Assembly (NCBI GenBank): GCA_009829735.1
Contig: CM020620.1
Span: 16,884,354-16,948,353, forward strand
Reading direction: 5' to 3'
Source of the DNA: Pyropia yezoensis
Lineage: Eukaryota; Rhodophyta; Bangiophyceae; Bangiales; Bangiaceae
DNA length: 64,000 nt
The position numbers and the translations under genes are program-made. This document shows, piece after piece, positions 44,984-55,854 of this stretch. The notes beneath the pieces are model-generated. The model was not told the origin of the DNA and searched no databases. It saw only the letters and a program-made list of their open reading frames with translations. Each line of letters opens with the position of its first letter. Positions within the stretch are counted from its first letter, which is position 1.

Positions 44984-47533
44984 TCAACAGTAGAGCTTTC
45001 CAACGAGCAGATCAAGGGCTATTCGCAGCCGGAGATTAGCGAGTGCCTCTGCGCCAACGACGGGTGGGATGGGGACTCCCAGGCTCAAGCAGTCCGCAAA
45101 GAGGAGCATGAAAACGCCACAGCTGCTGCCATCGGTCTGGTAGGGTAGGCCCCGACGGACGACGATGCCGTCCCAGCAGGTTTCGTCTGCGACGCGTGCC
45201 GCCTCCGCTGCCGCGCGCGTCGCGGCAGCCTCAGCGCCAGCGCGCGCGTCCCCACCGTCGCAGCCGTCGTCGCAGCCGTCGAGCCGCGCGTCCGCCACAT
45301 TCGATTTCGCCGCCGCCGCCGCCGCCGCCGCCACCACAGCGACCTCGTCCCTGTACCACTGGTACAAAACAGAGAGCACTCCGGGTCGTACGTGCCGTGA
45401 CCGGAAAGAGTTGAAAAACCGTACGCACCTGCGCACAGGGTTGATTTGTGCGAGGCACCAGTGGTTGCCGCCCTCGAGGATGGGCACCAGTATGGAGTGT
45501 AGTGCACCGACTTCCACCCCAGCCCCGCGCGTCCACCTCGTTACACGCGCATGGTCATCTCGAACGACCGACTGCTGGTGGTCCGTCGCTGCCCCGTGGG
45601 GGTCCCCGCCGGTCAGCGTCGTGAAAAAGAAGGTGCCCCAACAGTGGGACTGTGCTGGGTCCAGTCGCCGCTTGTGGATGGGCTCCTCGACCGCCGCGGC
45701 GTCGCCCGGAGCAGCGACACTCGGGCCTGCAGCATGCGGTTCCTTGTTCATCTTGCCGTCGCCGTGTGCAGGATGTGTGGCCACCTCAGTCCCGTCCGAC
45801 ATCAAAAAGGCCACCCGGTCTTCGCATGCCTCCGGCCCCGTCGTAGGTGTCGCTTCCCCGGTCTCTCGCGGCGGCTGGCTTCCCTCCTGTGCCACCGCAG
45901 GAGCGTGGACGGGCTTGACTTGCCCCGCTGCGTCACCGACGCCGCCGTGAGCTTCCTGTCCAGCGTGCTCAGATGCGCCCCCAGGCGACCCGAGTCGCCC
46001 GCCCCGGCGACCGGTGTCATGACCCTTCACGGTCGCGACCTTGTCCTTTGTTGACGATGACTACGCGTCGCCCCGTCTAACGCGAGCATTCATCAACCCA
46101 ACGTACGCGTTGATGACATTGTCGTTAAGCCACATGGCGGTATCGGAGAGCCGTCGCAAATCGCCCGCTGTGATGTCCGTCATCGAGCCGTGCACGCCAG
46201 GCACTTGAAAAAGCACCGTCTCACTTTGTCGACCGGTCGGCAGCCCTTTGATGAACGCCACACAGTCCGGTGGCAGGGGCTCCAAAGACAGGGCGCCAAC
46301 GCGAGCAGTCGCTCCTACCGGAAGCTTTGGTGGTCGACGAGGCGCCCTCTTCTTCGGCTGCACCGGCTTGTTGAGTTTCTCAGGGGCCTTCGCATCGGCG
46401 GCAGTGTCCGCCGTGGTGGTGGGGGTGGCGGCGGCCGCAGTCGTTCCCGCATCGTCCACCTGTGCGGACCCAGAACCGTTCGTTCCTTCGCCTACTAGCG
46501 GAAACAGCACCGCGCGTTGCAGTGCGTGCCGGTCCCACCTCCACACGCGCTGCCGCGGAAGGGGCCGCACGCCCACCTCCGATGCACCGCCGCCTGGGAC
46601 AGCACGCTGGCCCATGACAAACGGTGCCACCTCGTACGCGATGGCCGGCTCCAAGTGGACCTCGTCCTGCTGCCCCTGCTGTTCTTGGCGCTGCTGCTGC
46701 TGCTGCGGCTGGCTCTGGTCCTCTTTCGCACAATAATCTGCGCGATCTGCCCGACCTGGGGCCCCCGCCGGTACCAGCGATGGTGGTGCCGTGAACCCGT
46801 CTTTCGCCGCACCTTGCACGACGCCCAACAAGAAGCGCTTTTCCACAGAGCGCTTGGACGGCGCACACGCCAACACCTGTGCCACTCGGCGTGCCACTAC
46901 CACGGCCCGCGCTGCGCGCTTTGACGCCTCATTCCCTGCTTGGCCTGCCACGCGCTCCTCGACAAGCAGCCCTCCCGCCGGGCCTCCACCCCCCATGTGG
47001 CGCCGACCACGAGCGGCGCTGGCGACGACGCCGGCGCCGGTGGCGGTGGCTGCGGCGGTGGCTGCGGCGTCCGCGGCATGAACCGAACAGCCGACAGCGG
47101 CAGAACGGGCCACAGAAATCGCCGCGGCAGCGCTGGGGTGCAAGACCCCCAGAAGGGGAAGTGGCGCACGTCCCTTGTCCGTTTGGTCGCCCGCACGCCT
47201 ACCCCCCGCCTGGGGCCCACACAGCTGGGTTTGCCGGCGTTGACGCGGCGGCTGTTCGGAATGGGAGCTGGCGGACCGCCCACTGGACCGCCCACTGTCC
47301 GCGCCACCGCCGCCGGCATCACCTTCGCCGTCGCCGTCGCCGTCGCCGTCGCCCCCGACGCTGGCTACGTTATCCGTCGCCGTCGCCTGTGCTCGAGAGC
47401 GCTTTCTACCCGCCACCGCGCCGTCGGTCGCCTAGGGAGCGCCCTCTGTGGCAGGGTCAGTCGGTGGCCCGGCCGCCGTTTGGGCGGCTGACGTTTGCGC
47501 CGCAGGTGCAGCCGTCGAGGGTGACCCCGTCAT
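44984..47533 (-). CDS. Ulp1/SENP-like (C48) cysteine protease, with two in-frame TAG codons
   Basis: A single frame of 849 codons starts at the ATG at 47533 (MTGSPSTAAPAAQTS) and ends at TGA at 44984. It crosses TAG at codon 34 (47432-47434) and codon 491 (46061-46063). The N-terminal 450 residues are disordered (Ala, Gly, Asp, Arg and Gln). The protease domain opens with DTAMWLNDNVINAYVGLMNA (the WL.D..I.. signature of the Ulp1 fold, near residues 463-482). It contains NHWCLAQINPV (catalytic His, near 689), RCVRFFNSF (Asn where Asp is usual) and QTDGSSCGVFMLLF (catalytic Cys in an SCGVF context, near 803). Ulp1-type enzymes remove SUMO-like modifiers and are also carried by several eukaryotic DNA transposons (Mutator-like, KDZ). 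The domain parts on both sides of the second TAG belong together, which is strong evidence that the TAG does not end the protein or arose recently. Confidence 0.8.
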
Positions 47534-48455
47534 CTTTGCCGCCACTCCCGCCGTCGCCGCAGACGGCCGTTGTGGTGCCGGTTCGGGGGACCGGTCAGTA
47601 GTTAATGGTAGATGAAAGGGGGGGGGGGGGGGGGGGGGGGGCGCACGGCAGCCGCCACTGCCTTAGCCGGCGCCACAACAGCAGCCGGCCACCGCCGCCC
47701 CCACCGCCGCCGCCGCCGCCGTGGGCGGCGCACGTGCAAGCAGAGGACGGTGGGGACCCTCTCGGGAGAGGGGGGGGGGGGGGGGTGGAAGGGAAGCAGC
47801 CACGCACGGGAGCCAACGAAGGCGACTGGAGCGACGGCACGGTGCGTGGAGCCGAGTGCACTGGGCGGCCGAATGGTATGTGTGCACGTCTGTACGCGGC
47901 CGCGGCCGCGACGCCGGGCGTGGCAGGGTCTGCGGAAATTTTTGTCCGCCTGGGCCCCCCCCCCCCCGCACGATGTGCCACGTACCTGAGTGCTCCTCGC
48001 AACGCTCCGTTTTTGTCATCGCTCACATTTCGCAGCAGTTAAAACTTTCAAAAAAATGAATTGCAAGCTTTGCAAAGCATGGCTGCCTGGCGTAGATTTA
48101 GAGGGGAACCGTATATATTTTTGCGAGTGACTCGTGCCCTGCCTTTGGGAGAGAGTCGACGGCCAGGGCCCCCGCCCACCACAGCCAATCACCGCGACGA
48201 GCGAAATTTGGACCGCACGCCATGTCGGCATACAGCGGGACGCCTGTGCCACACGCTCCCCCGACCCTCCGACTCACAATCGCTGTCGGGCGGTCACGCA
48301 CAGGGCGGCCAGGCACGCCCGCACGCTCGCCACTCTGCTTCTGTGTTGCCCGTGCTTCGTGCCCTGGCCTTACATGCCCCTAACCTCAAGCCAAACCGAC
48401 GCGCTGCTCGACGGCGGAGCTGTCCCTCCCGCGCACGTCGCCCGCCAGCCGGACC
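47534..48455. other. Divergent intergenic/promoter region
   Basis: It separates the Ulp1-like gene (leftward) from PIN-like gene A (rightward). It holds a G tract (47618-47641), a (CCG)n stretch (47690-47722), a second G tract (47771-47785) and an AT-rich island at 48010-48130. No coding sequence is supported. Confidence 0.5.
48111..48120 (+). promoter_or_regulatory. TATA-box-like motif upstream of gene A
   Basis: gtatatattt lies in the only AT-rich island of the divergent spacer, about 335 bp before the ATG of gene A. The preceding ttgcaagctttgcaaagc is partly palindromic. It is a candidate core promoter by composition and position only. Confidence 0.4.
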
Positions 48456-51400
48456 ATGGGGAAAAGTAGCCGCCCTCGTTTGGCACGTGCAGGCGGCGGC
48501 AGCAGCAGCAGCGGGGCGGTGAGCAGCCTCAGAGGGGGCGCCGTGCCCTCGGCGCCTGCCTCAACAGAGGGGGCGACGGCCGCCCCGGCCGTGCCGTCGA
48601 TGCCGGTGCCGGTGGTGCCGGCGGTCACGCCCGTGGTGGCGCCGCCGGTACCGTTGGCGGCGGCGGTGACGCCAGTGGTGGCGCCGCCGGTACCAGTGCC
48701 GCCGGCGGCGGCGGTGCCGTCGGTGCCGGTGGTGGCGGTGCCGGCAGGGATGCCCGTGCCGGCGCCGGCGCCGGTGGTGGTGGTGCCGGCGGTGAGGCCT
48801 GTGATGACGCCGGCGCCGGCGGCGATGCCGGTGATGCCGGTAGAGGCGCCGGCGGTGACGCCGGCCGCGGTGCCGGGGGTGGCGCCCGTGGTGGTGGCGG
48901 CGGCGGCGCCGGCGGTGACGCCCGCCGCGGTGCCGGGGGTGGCGCTGGTGGTGGTGGCGGCGGCGCCGGCGGCGGTGGGGGGCGCTGACGCACCGGCGCC
49001 CGGAGGGGGCGTGGCAGACGGCGCCGCCGCGGGCAGCGGCGCCGCTCCCGCCGCTGGCGCGGGCGTGCTGCCGGTGCCGTTCGCGGCCTTTCCGCCGCTG
49101 GAGCCACCCGCCAATCGGCCAACGAGCGCCCAAAACGCGATTGAGTGCGACCTGCGGTGGGTCATGCTGTTCATTGGGGGGGGGGCCCCTGCCACCGCCG
49201 GCGGAGAAGGCGGCCCCGGGGGAGGCTGGCCACGTGCTGAGCCAGACGGAGAGAAGCAAGCGGCGCGTCCTACGTCGACGCGCGTGGGTGGAGCGCAGCC
49301 TGCCGCTCGTGGCCGCCCGCCTGCAGCGCCTGTATGCCGCTCGAGACGTGCGCGCCTGGGCGGCGCACGCCTACCTGCAGGAAAACCAGCGGACGTTGGC
49401 GGCCACAGCGGTGCGGCTCGGCGTCCGACCGCTGCCGCAACCACCGCCGCCAGACGCCCCGCCCTCTGGCGTGCCACGCGCAGCAGCAGCGCCGGCGGCG
49501 GGCGACCTGTCAACGGCGGCGGCGGCGGCCGCGGCAGGGGCAGGGGTGGCGGCGGTGCCGGCGGCGGCGGCGGCGGCGGCGCCGTTGGCTGGTAGCACGA
49601 CTATCACAGCAGCGGAGCCGGCGGCAGGGGCAGCGGCTGCGGCCGCGGCCGCGGCAGGGGCAGGGGCGGCGGCGGTGCCGGCGGCGGCGGCAGCGGCGGC
49701 GCCGTTGGCAGGTGGCACGACTCTCACAGCAGCGGAGCCGGCGGCAGGGGCAGCGGCAGCGGCGGCCGTCGCGGCAGGAGCAGCGGCAGCGGCGGTGTCG
49801 CGGCCACCGGCGCTGCTGGCTGGCGGCACGACTCCCGAAGCAGCGGAGCCGGCGGCGGGCGATCTGGTAGCGGCGGCGGCCGCGGCAGGGGCCTGGTTGG
49901 CGGCGGTGCCGGCGGCTGCGGTGCCGGCGGTGCCGGCGGCGGCGGCGGCGGCGGCGGCGCCGTTGGCTGGCGGCACGACTCCCGCGACGGCCGCTGCGGC
50001 CGGTGTACGCGCAAGCGAGGAGGCGGGGGGCCCGGCAGATGCCAGAACTGAGCACGGGTCGGAGACCCCCGGTTGCAAGCGCCCCCGTGACCACACTGGG
50101 GCTGACGACGCCACGAGGGCCACAGTGGGACCGGCCGTGTCCGCCGCCGGGTTGCCGGCGTCGCTGTCAGACGTGCACGCTCCCATGGCGCTAGTTCCGG
50201 ACGCGCCTGGCAGCGCGGAGGCGGGATCGGCAAAGGCGGCAGCGGCAGCCACGCACCGGTCGGCGAAGCGACCCAGCAAGGGCCGCCGCCGACGCGAGCT
50301 GACGCGAGCGTGCGCAGCTATGCGAATGACAGTGCGACCGACAGCGCCCGCGGCTGGGCCGCCGGCGCCCGACGCGGAGTACACCCCGCCGATGGCAGTC
50401 GCGGCTGCCCCCACGACGGAACAACCCGTTGCCGCAGTGCAAGGGAGGGTCGACCCAGGACCGGCTGTATTAGCAGCAGCGCAACAGCCGGTGGTGCCGG
50501 TCGCGGCCGCAGACGCCGCTCCAGCGCCTCCGCGCGAGTCGGGCGCGGCGAGGACGTCGGCAAACGCCACGGACTTGGCGGGACCGCCCGATCCGGCGGC
50601 GCGTGTGGCGCCGGCCACCGACACGGCTGCTACGGCGGCAGTGGGACTGACTGCGCCGGCGGTGGGACCTTGTGAGCCGGCTGCGGGTTTGGCGGTGTCT
50701 GTGGCAGACGTGCCTGCGGCGACGGTGCTTGATCCGGCGACGGCGGCGGCGTCCTCGGCCAAAGCCCCGGTGCCTCCGTCTGAATCGGACACGGCGGCGG
50801 TTGCAGCGGTGTCGCCCAACAAAGAGGCCGTGGCAAAAGGGGCCGACTCGGCATCCATATGGGCAACGGCAAAAGTGGAGCCGGCGGCGGCCACACTACC
50901 TGATTCTGCTGCTGCTGAGCAGCCGGCCGCCGCACCACGTACGGCGAGCCGTCGGGCGCAGGTCGCAGCACGCAACGTTTACGCGGCGGGAGTGGTCGCC
51001 GCCGTGGCCTCGGCCGCGGTGGGACACAACAGCTCGGCCGCGGCGACGGCGGCGCCCGCAACAGCACCCGTCGCCGCCGACACGAACCGGGCGGGTCCGC
51101 CCACCTCGGTGGCGGCGGCAGCGGCGGGCGCTCTGGCCGCCACAAGCGGTCACGGGGCTTTCACCGCCATGCGCGCATAGGGTCACGCAGGTGCTGCGAG
51201 GGCGGTGATGGGGGCAATGATGGGGGCGCCAGCGTCCGCCATTGCCACGGCGCAGGACTCTCTGCCGCCCTCTGCATCGACAGAGGCCGCAAGGTCGGAG
51301 GCCGTGCCGGCGGCCGTCACCACTGCGGCCGGCGGCACTGCCACGGCGAGAGCGACCGCCTCGGGCGAGGAAGACAAGACGGTGACCACTGTGGCCCGCG

Positions 51401-54114
51401 CAATGGCCGTCGCGGGGCCGGGCACCTCAGGCGCGGCGGAGCCGGCTGCGGCGGCGGTGGCGGAGCCCGCCGATGAGGCGGCGCCGGCCAAACCGCGCAC
51501 ATTGGCTTCGACGGCGTCGGCACCTACCGCATCGGCGTCCCGAACCGCGGCGTTTGCCACCCCTATCGTCCCGACGGTGGCGGCGGTGGCGGTGGGACCG
51601 GCGAGTGCGCCGTCGCCGCGAGCCGACAAGGCAACGGCGACCGCCGTCGGTGGCAGCAACACGGTGGCGGTGGGACTGCCACTGCCAACGACGGCAGTAG
51701 TTACGGACGAGGCGGCTAGTGATGATGGAAGCGCGTCACCGTCGACACCGGACATTGCGCCGGTTGGGGCAGCAGAGGCACCGCCGTTTGAGTCTACGGC
51801 GTCGGTCGCAGCAGCCGCCGTGTCCGGCACGACGTCGCCCCCAGCGCCAATTATGGGAGCGTACGTGCCGACTCAGGAGCAACAGCACGAGCAGCCGGTC
51901 CGGGTGTCGAAGGACGACGGACAGCACGGGCAACACGGGCAACATCAGCAGCAGTACCAGCGGAAGCGTTTCCCGTCACCCGACCGGCCCCTTGACGACG
52001 CCAGCGAAGCGCGGCACCGTGCCGCCCCGCAATATGACCGCTTTGGTGGCCACGGTGGGGGCGGTGGTGGTGGCAACGGTGGTGGCGGTGGTGGTGGCGA
52101 CGGTGGTGGCTACCGCGACGAGCGCCACAGTGCCGGCGGCCGCGGCGACGGTGGGGGCGGTGGTGGCTACCCCGACGAGCGCCACAATGTCCGCGGCAGT
52201 GGTTGGGGGGGCGGCGGCTACGACAACACCGGCAGCCGCGGCAGTGGGTGGGGGGGCGACGGTGGTGGCGACGGTGGTGGGGGCGGTGGTGGCTACCCCG
52301 ACGAGCGCCACAATGTCCGCGGCAGTGCTTGGGGGGGCGGCGGCTACGACAACACCGGCGGCCGCGGCGACGGTGGCGGCGGTGGTGGCTACCCTGACGA
52401 GCGCCACAATGTCCGCGGCAGTAGTTGGGGGGGCGGCGGCTACGACAACACCGGCGGCCGCGGCCGCCGGCGTTGTGGCGACGGTGGTGGCGACGGTGGG
52501 GGCGACAGGGGTGGCTACCGCGACGAGCGCCACAATGCCGGCGGCAGTGGTTGGGGGGGCGGCGGCCACGACAACACCGGCGGCCGCGGCGACGGTGGTG
52601 GTGACGGTGGTGGCTACCGCGACGAGCACCACAATGTCCGCGGCAGTGCGTGGGGGGGCGGCGGGTAAGACAACACCGGCGGCCGCGGCAGTGGGTGGGG
52701 GGGCGGCGGGTGCGACAACACTGGCGGCCGCGGCGACGGTTGGGGGGGCGGCGGGTACGACAACACTGGCGGCGACGGCGACCGTTGGGGGGGCGGTGGT
52801 GGCTACCGCGACGAGCACCACAATGTCCGCGGCAGTGGGTGGGGGGGCGGCGGGTACGACAACACCGGCGGCCGCGGCAGTGGGTGGGGGGGCGGCGGGT
52901 ACGACAACACTGGCGGCCGCGGCGACGGTTGGGGGGGTGGCGGCGACGACAACACCGGCGGCCACGCCGGCAGTGGTGCTGGTGGTCACGGCCGCACGTA
53001 CGGCCCCGCGTACGGCCCCGCGAACGACGATCGTCGCAGCGGTGGTGGTCTCCACGAAGGACCCCCCCGTAGCGGTGGCTGGGGATCGTACAGCTACAGC
53101 GGGGGCGGCGGTGGTAACGGCGGTAGCAGCCAGGCGCGGAATTCTGCCGGCAGGAGCAACGGCAGCGACTGGCGGCGTGACGGCAGCGGTGGTGGTGGCT
53201 AAGCCGACGCTTTTGGCGACGGCCTAGCATCGTCCCACGTTGCAAGTCGCACGGACAGCGGGTCCACTTGCCGTCCGACGTGCTGGAAGTGCTTTGGCGG
53301 CACCACGCCCATGGACGAGCGCGGCGACCCACCCCCGACGGTCAACTGGTTCGTCGAATTGGAGTTCCCGACGGACGAACGTGACAGACAACCGGCCTGT
53401 ACGACGCGTCGGGTGCCGCGGCCGCTGTTGATGCAGCCGCTTTCCGCGGAATCACACATCCGGAGTCTTTTGGCCCCCAACGCACGCGACCTTGTCGACT
53501 CTACACTGGACGTGGACGGACTACTGGCGCTCATCGCGCTGGACGCTGACAACTTCTCCTGTCTGTTGACAGAGCTGCCAGAGGGACTTTCCCCTGCGGT
53601 CGGAGTGCTGGTGGCCATCAAGGCCAGCGGCGTTCCCAGCCTGTTTGGCAAGCCCGGTGCGGGGGGTGTCGCCCGGCTCCCGCCCGCGCTTGCCCGCCTA
53701 GCGGAGGGGGGCCGCCTTGGCTGGACTTTTGCGACCGACGACAAGAACGCGGCGGACATTGCCCTCGCCGTCGCCGTCGGCCGGCTCGACGCGCTGCTCG
53801 ACTCGAGGGCGCGCATATGGTTTGTGTCTGGCGACAGGGGCCTATCGGCCAACTCGCTGGGCTCCCTTGCGGGCGGCGATCGTGTGCGGTACTGCAACCC
53901 ACACATCCAATCCGAGCGCCGCGACCTGATGTGCGTCGTGAAGAGTATGGTGCCCCGTCGGCCACTGGTTGCGGTTCCACGTCGGCCAGCTCCACCGCCA
54001 CGTTCCATCGAGTGGTGGCGGACAAGGGCACAGGAGGCCGCCGAGCGTGACGCAGTCTCCGCCGCCGTGTCCAATAGGCGACGCCTCGCCCAGTGGTACG
54101 AGGACCACTTGTGA
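48456..54114 (+). CDS. PIN/NYN-like nuclease-domain protein A (poly-G frame break; in-frame TAG, TAA, TAA)
   Basis: The ATG at 48456 (MGKSSRPRLARAGG) opens a Val/Pro/Ala-rich region reaching CDLRWVMLFI. At the following G10 run (49176-49185) the protein-like sequence moves by one base into the frame ERSKRRVLRRRAWVERSLPL...NQRTLAATAVRLGV, which continues to TGA at 54112. That frame crosses TAG at 51178, TAA at 52666 (where sister repeats have TAC) and TAA at 53200, with no TGA. Next come long Ala/Gly linkers, then an RGG-like repeat region (52040-53000; units with DERHNVRGS and WGGGGYDNTGG). A CRPTCWKC cluster precedes the C-terminal domain with ALIALDADNFSCLL, TFATDDKNAADIALAVAVGR and IWFVSGDRGLSAN. 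The DxDN, NAAD and SGD acidic positions match PIN/NYN-type metal-dependent ribonucleases. It is a tandem duplicate of gene B. It could be a pseudogene, but the TAA/TAG-only pattern argues otherwise. Confidence 0.6.
52040..53000 (+). repeat. Coding Gly-rich tandem repeat in gene A
   Basis: About 8-10 imperfect repeats of roughly 100 bp encode GGYPDERHNVRGS-WGGGGYDNTGGRG type units. The variable position before DNTGG is Tyr, His, Cys or Asp in different units and a TAA codon in one. RGG/YGG composition is typical of RNA-binding or condensate-forming regions. Confidence 0.75.
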
Positions 54115-54639
54115 CACCTGAGGGGTGCTCCGTTCATGGTCCGCTGAGGAGTACCATCCGCACCGTGTGCGTAAGATCGGTATGGGGGCCGGGGAGGGGT
54201 GGGGGGGAGGGGGGGGGGAGGTGGGGGGGGGAGGGGGGGGGGGAGGGGGCGGGGAGTGGGGGGGCGGGCGGGTGCGGGGTGGGGGTTGGAGGTGCTACTG
54301 GACAGGCTTCACCGTCGTGGACGGCCTCGGCGACAGGCGTCGAGGACGGCAGCATGTGGAGGGCGTACGGGACGGCAGAGCAACCGCCCCGCCGGTCCGT
54401 GCCGCCAAAGCGTGGGGCACTTGGACCCCGTGGCGGCCCGCTCACATCCCCCATCCACAACAAATAACGTTCTGATTGTACATCCCTTTTGCTACCTCAC
54501 GTGCGCCGGCCGCGTGCACACTCCGCACACTCGGGGTGGAAGTCGCGCGAGGAGGAGGGGGCGGGGAGTGGACGACCCACACCGTGACGGTGGACGACGC
54601 CTCGTCGTGGGCCGTGCAGGGTTCACCCACTCTGTGTCC
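54115..54639. other. Spacer between gene A and dispersed repeat copy 4
   Basis: A long, nearly pure G tract with occasional A (about 54183-54275) is followed by moderate-complexity sequence without a convincing ORF. Confidence 0.45.
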
Positions 54640-54815
54640 GGTCGCGGGCGACCGCAGGCGGGGAGCCGCCCACGGCCAAGTCTTTCACGGACGCGGCTGG
54701 CCGGATCCCCACCCGGCCGGGTCGCCGCATATCCATCATGCGTGCACCGGCCACCCGGGACGTGGCAGTCGGTGGAGGCGACGGACGTGGCAGTCGGTAA
54801 TCATAACAAAGCACG
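54640..54815 (+). repeat. Dispersed repeat R, copy 4 (core)
   Basis: Core match to the other copies: gggagccgcccacggccaag, ggctggccggatccccaccc, catatccatcatgcgtgcac and ggacgtggcagtcggtgg, followed by an AT-rich tail. It lies between genes A and B, in the same orientation as all other copies. Confidence 0.75.
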
Positions 54816-55055
54816 TTTAACTACAGTAGCTGGAGGGGGGTCGGTGTGCCAATAACGCAGACTTTATCGCATGACTGAGCTAGGAGTTGGTTGAAAGAAA
54901 AACCAACCAAGCAGAGGTGAGAAACCATCTTCAAACAAGCAAGAATCGCGCGACGACAGCCAATCACAGTGCGGCTCACGGACGGGAAGATATCTCGCTA
55001 GGCCGCTCAGCACCACACGTCGCACCCATCCCCCGGCCCTTTCCCCCCGCCCCGC

Positions 55056-55650
55056 CTCAGCAACTTTTCGCTCACCTCGCCCAGTGTTTCTGTGCTGTTC
55101 GTGTTGCGGGCCCAGCCGCTCAGCCGCTCGACAGCGCACCGCGGGCCCCCCCGCCCCGCCCCGCCCCGCCCCGCCTCAGCAACTTTTCGCTCACCTCGCC
55201 CAGTGTTTCTGTGCTGTTCGTGTTGCGGGCCCAGCCGTTCAGCCGCTCGACAGCGCACCGCGGGCCCCCCCGCCCCGCCCCGCCACGCCCCGCCTCAGCA
55301 ACTTTTCGCTCACCTCGCCCAGTGTTTCTGTGCTGTTCGTGTTGCGGGCCCAGCCGCTCAGCCGCTCGACAGCGCACCGCGGGCCCCCCCGCCCCGCCCC
55401 GCCCCGCCCCCGCGTGCTGCTCGGGTTGCGGGCCGAGCCTCGTTGCGTGCTGGTGGTGTTGCGGGCCCAGCCGCGATGCGTGCTGGTCGGCTTGCGGGCC
55501 CAGCCTCGATGCGTGCTGGTCGGGTTGCGGGCCCAGCTTCGATGCTTGCTGGTCGGGTTGCGGGCCCAGCCTCGATGCGTGCTGGTCGGGTTGCGGGCCC
55601 AGCCTCGATGCGTGCTGGTCGGGTTGCCGGCCCAGCCGATCTGCTGATCC
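55056..55650 (+). repeat. Tandem repeats upstream of gene B
   Basis: Three copies of a ~121-bp unit (starts near 55056, 55176 and 55297; core cagcaacttttcgctcacct) are followed by about six copies of a ~33-bp unit with the core gcgtgctggtcgggttgcgg (55430-55640) and a C tract (55679-55713). They replace the promoter-proximal sequence that gene A has, so the two duplicates probably differ in regulation. Confidence 0.8.
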
Positions 55651-55678
55651 ACAGCGCGCGGTGCGGCCCGAGCCGCCC

Positions 55679-55714
<36 letters not shown>

Positions 55715-55854
55715 CCCGGGCCAACCGCGCCCTGTGTTTCTGTGTCGCCCGTGCTGCGTGCCCTGGCCTTGCATGCCCCTACCCTCAAGCCAAACCCACG
55801 CGCTGCTCGACGGCGGAGCTGTCCCTCCCGCGCACGTCGCCCGCCCGCCGGACC

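Noticed and set aside
51719..53227. 502-codon Val/Ala/Thr-rich frame overlapping the gene A Gly-rich repeats
   Set aside because: It is the +1 reading of the same GGC/GGT repeats. The Gly-rich frame connects in phase with the PIN-like domain.
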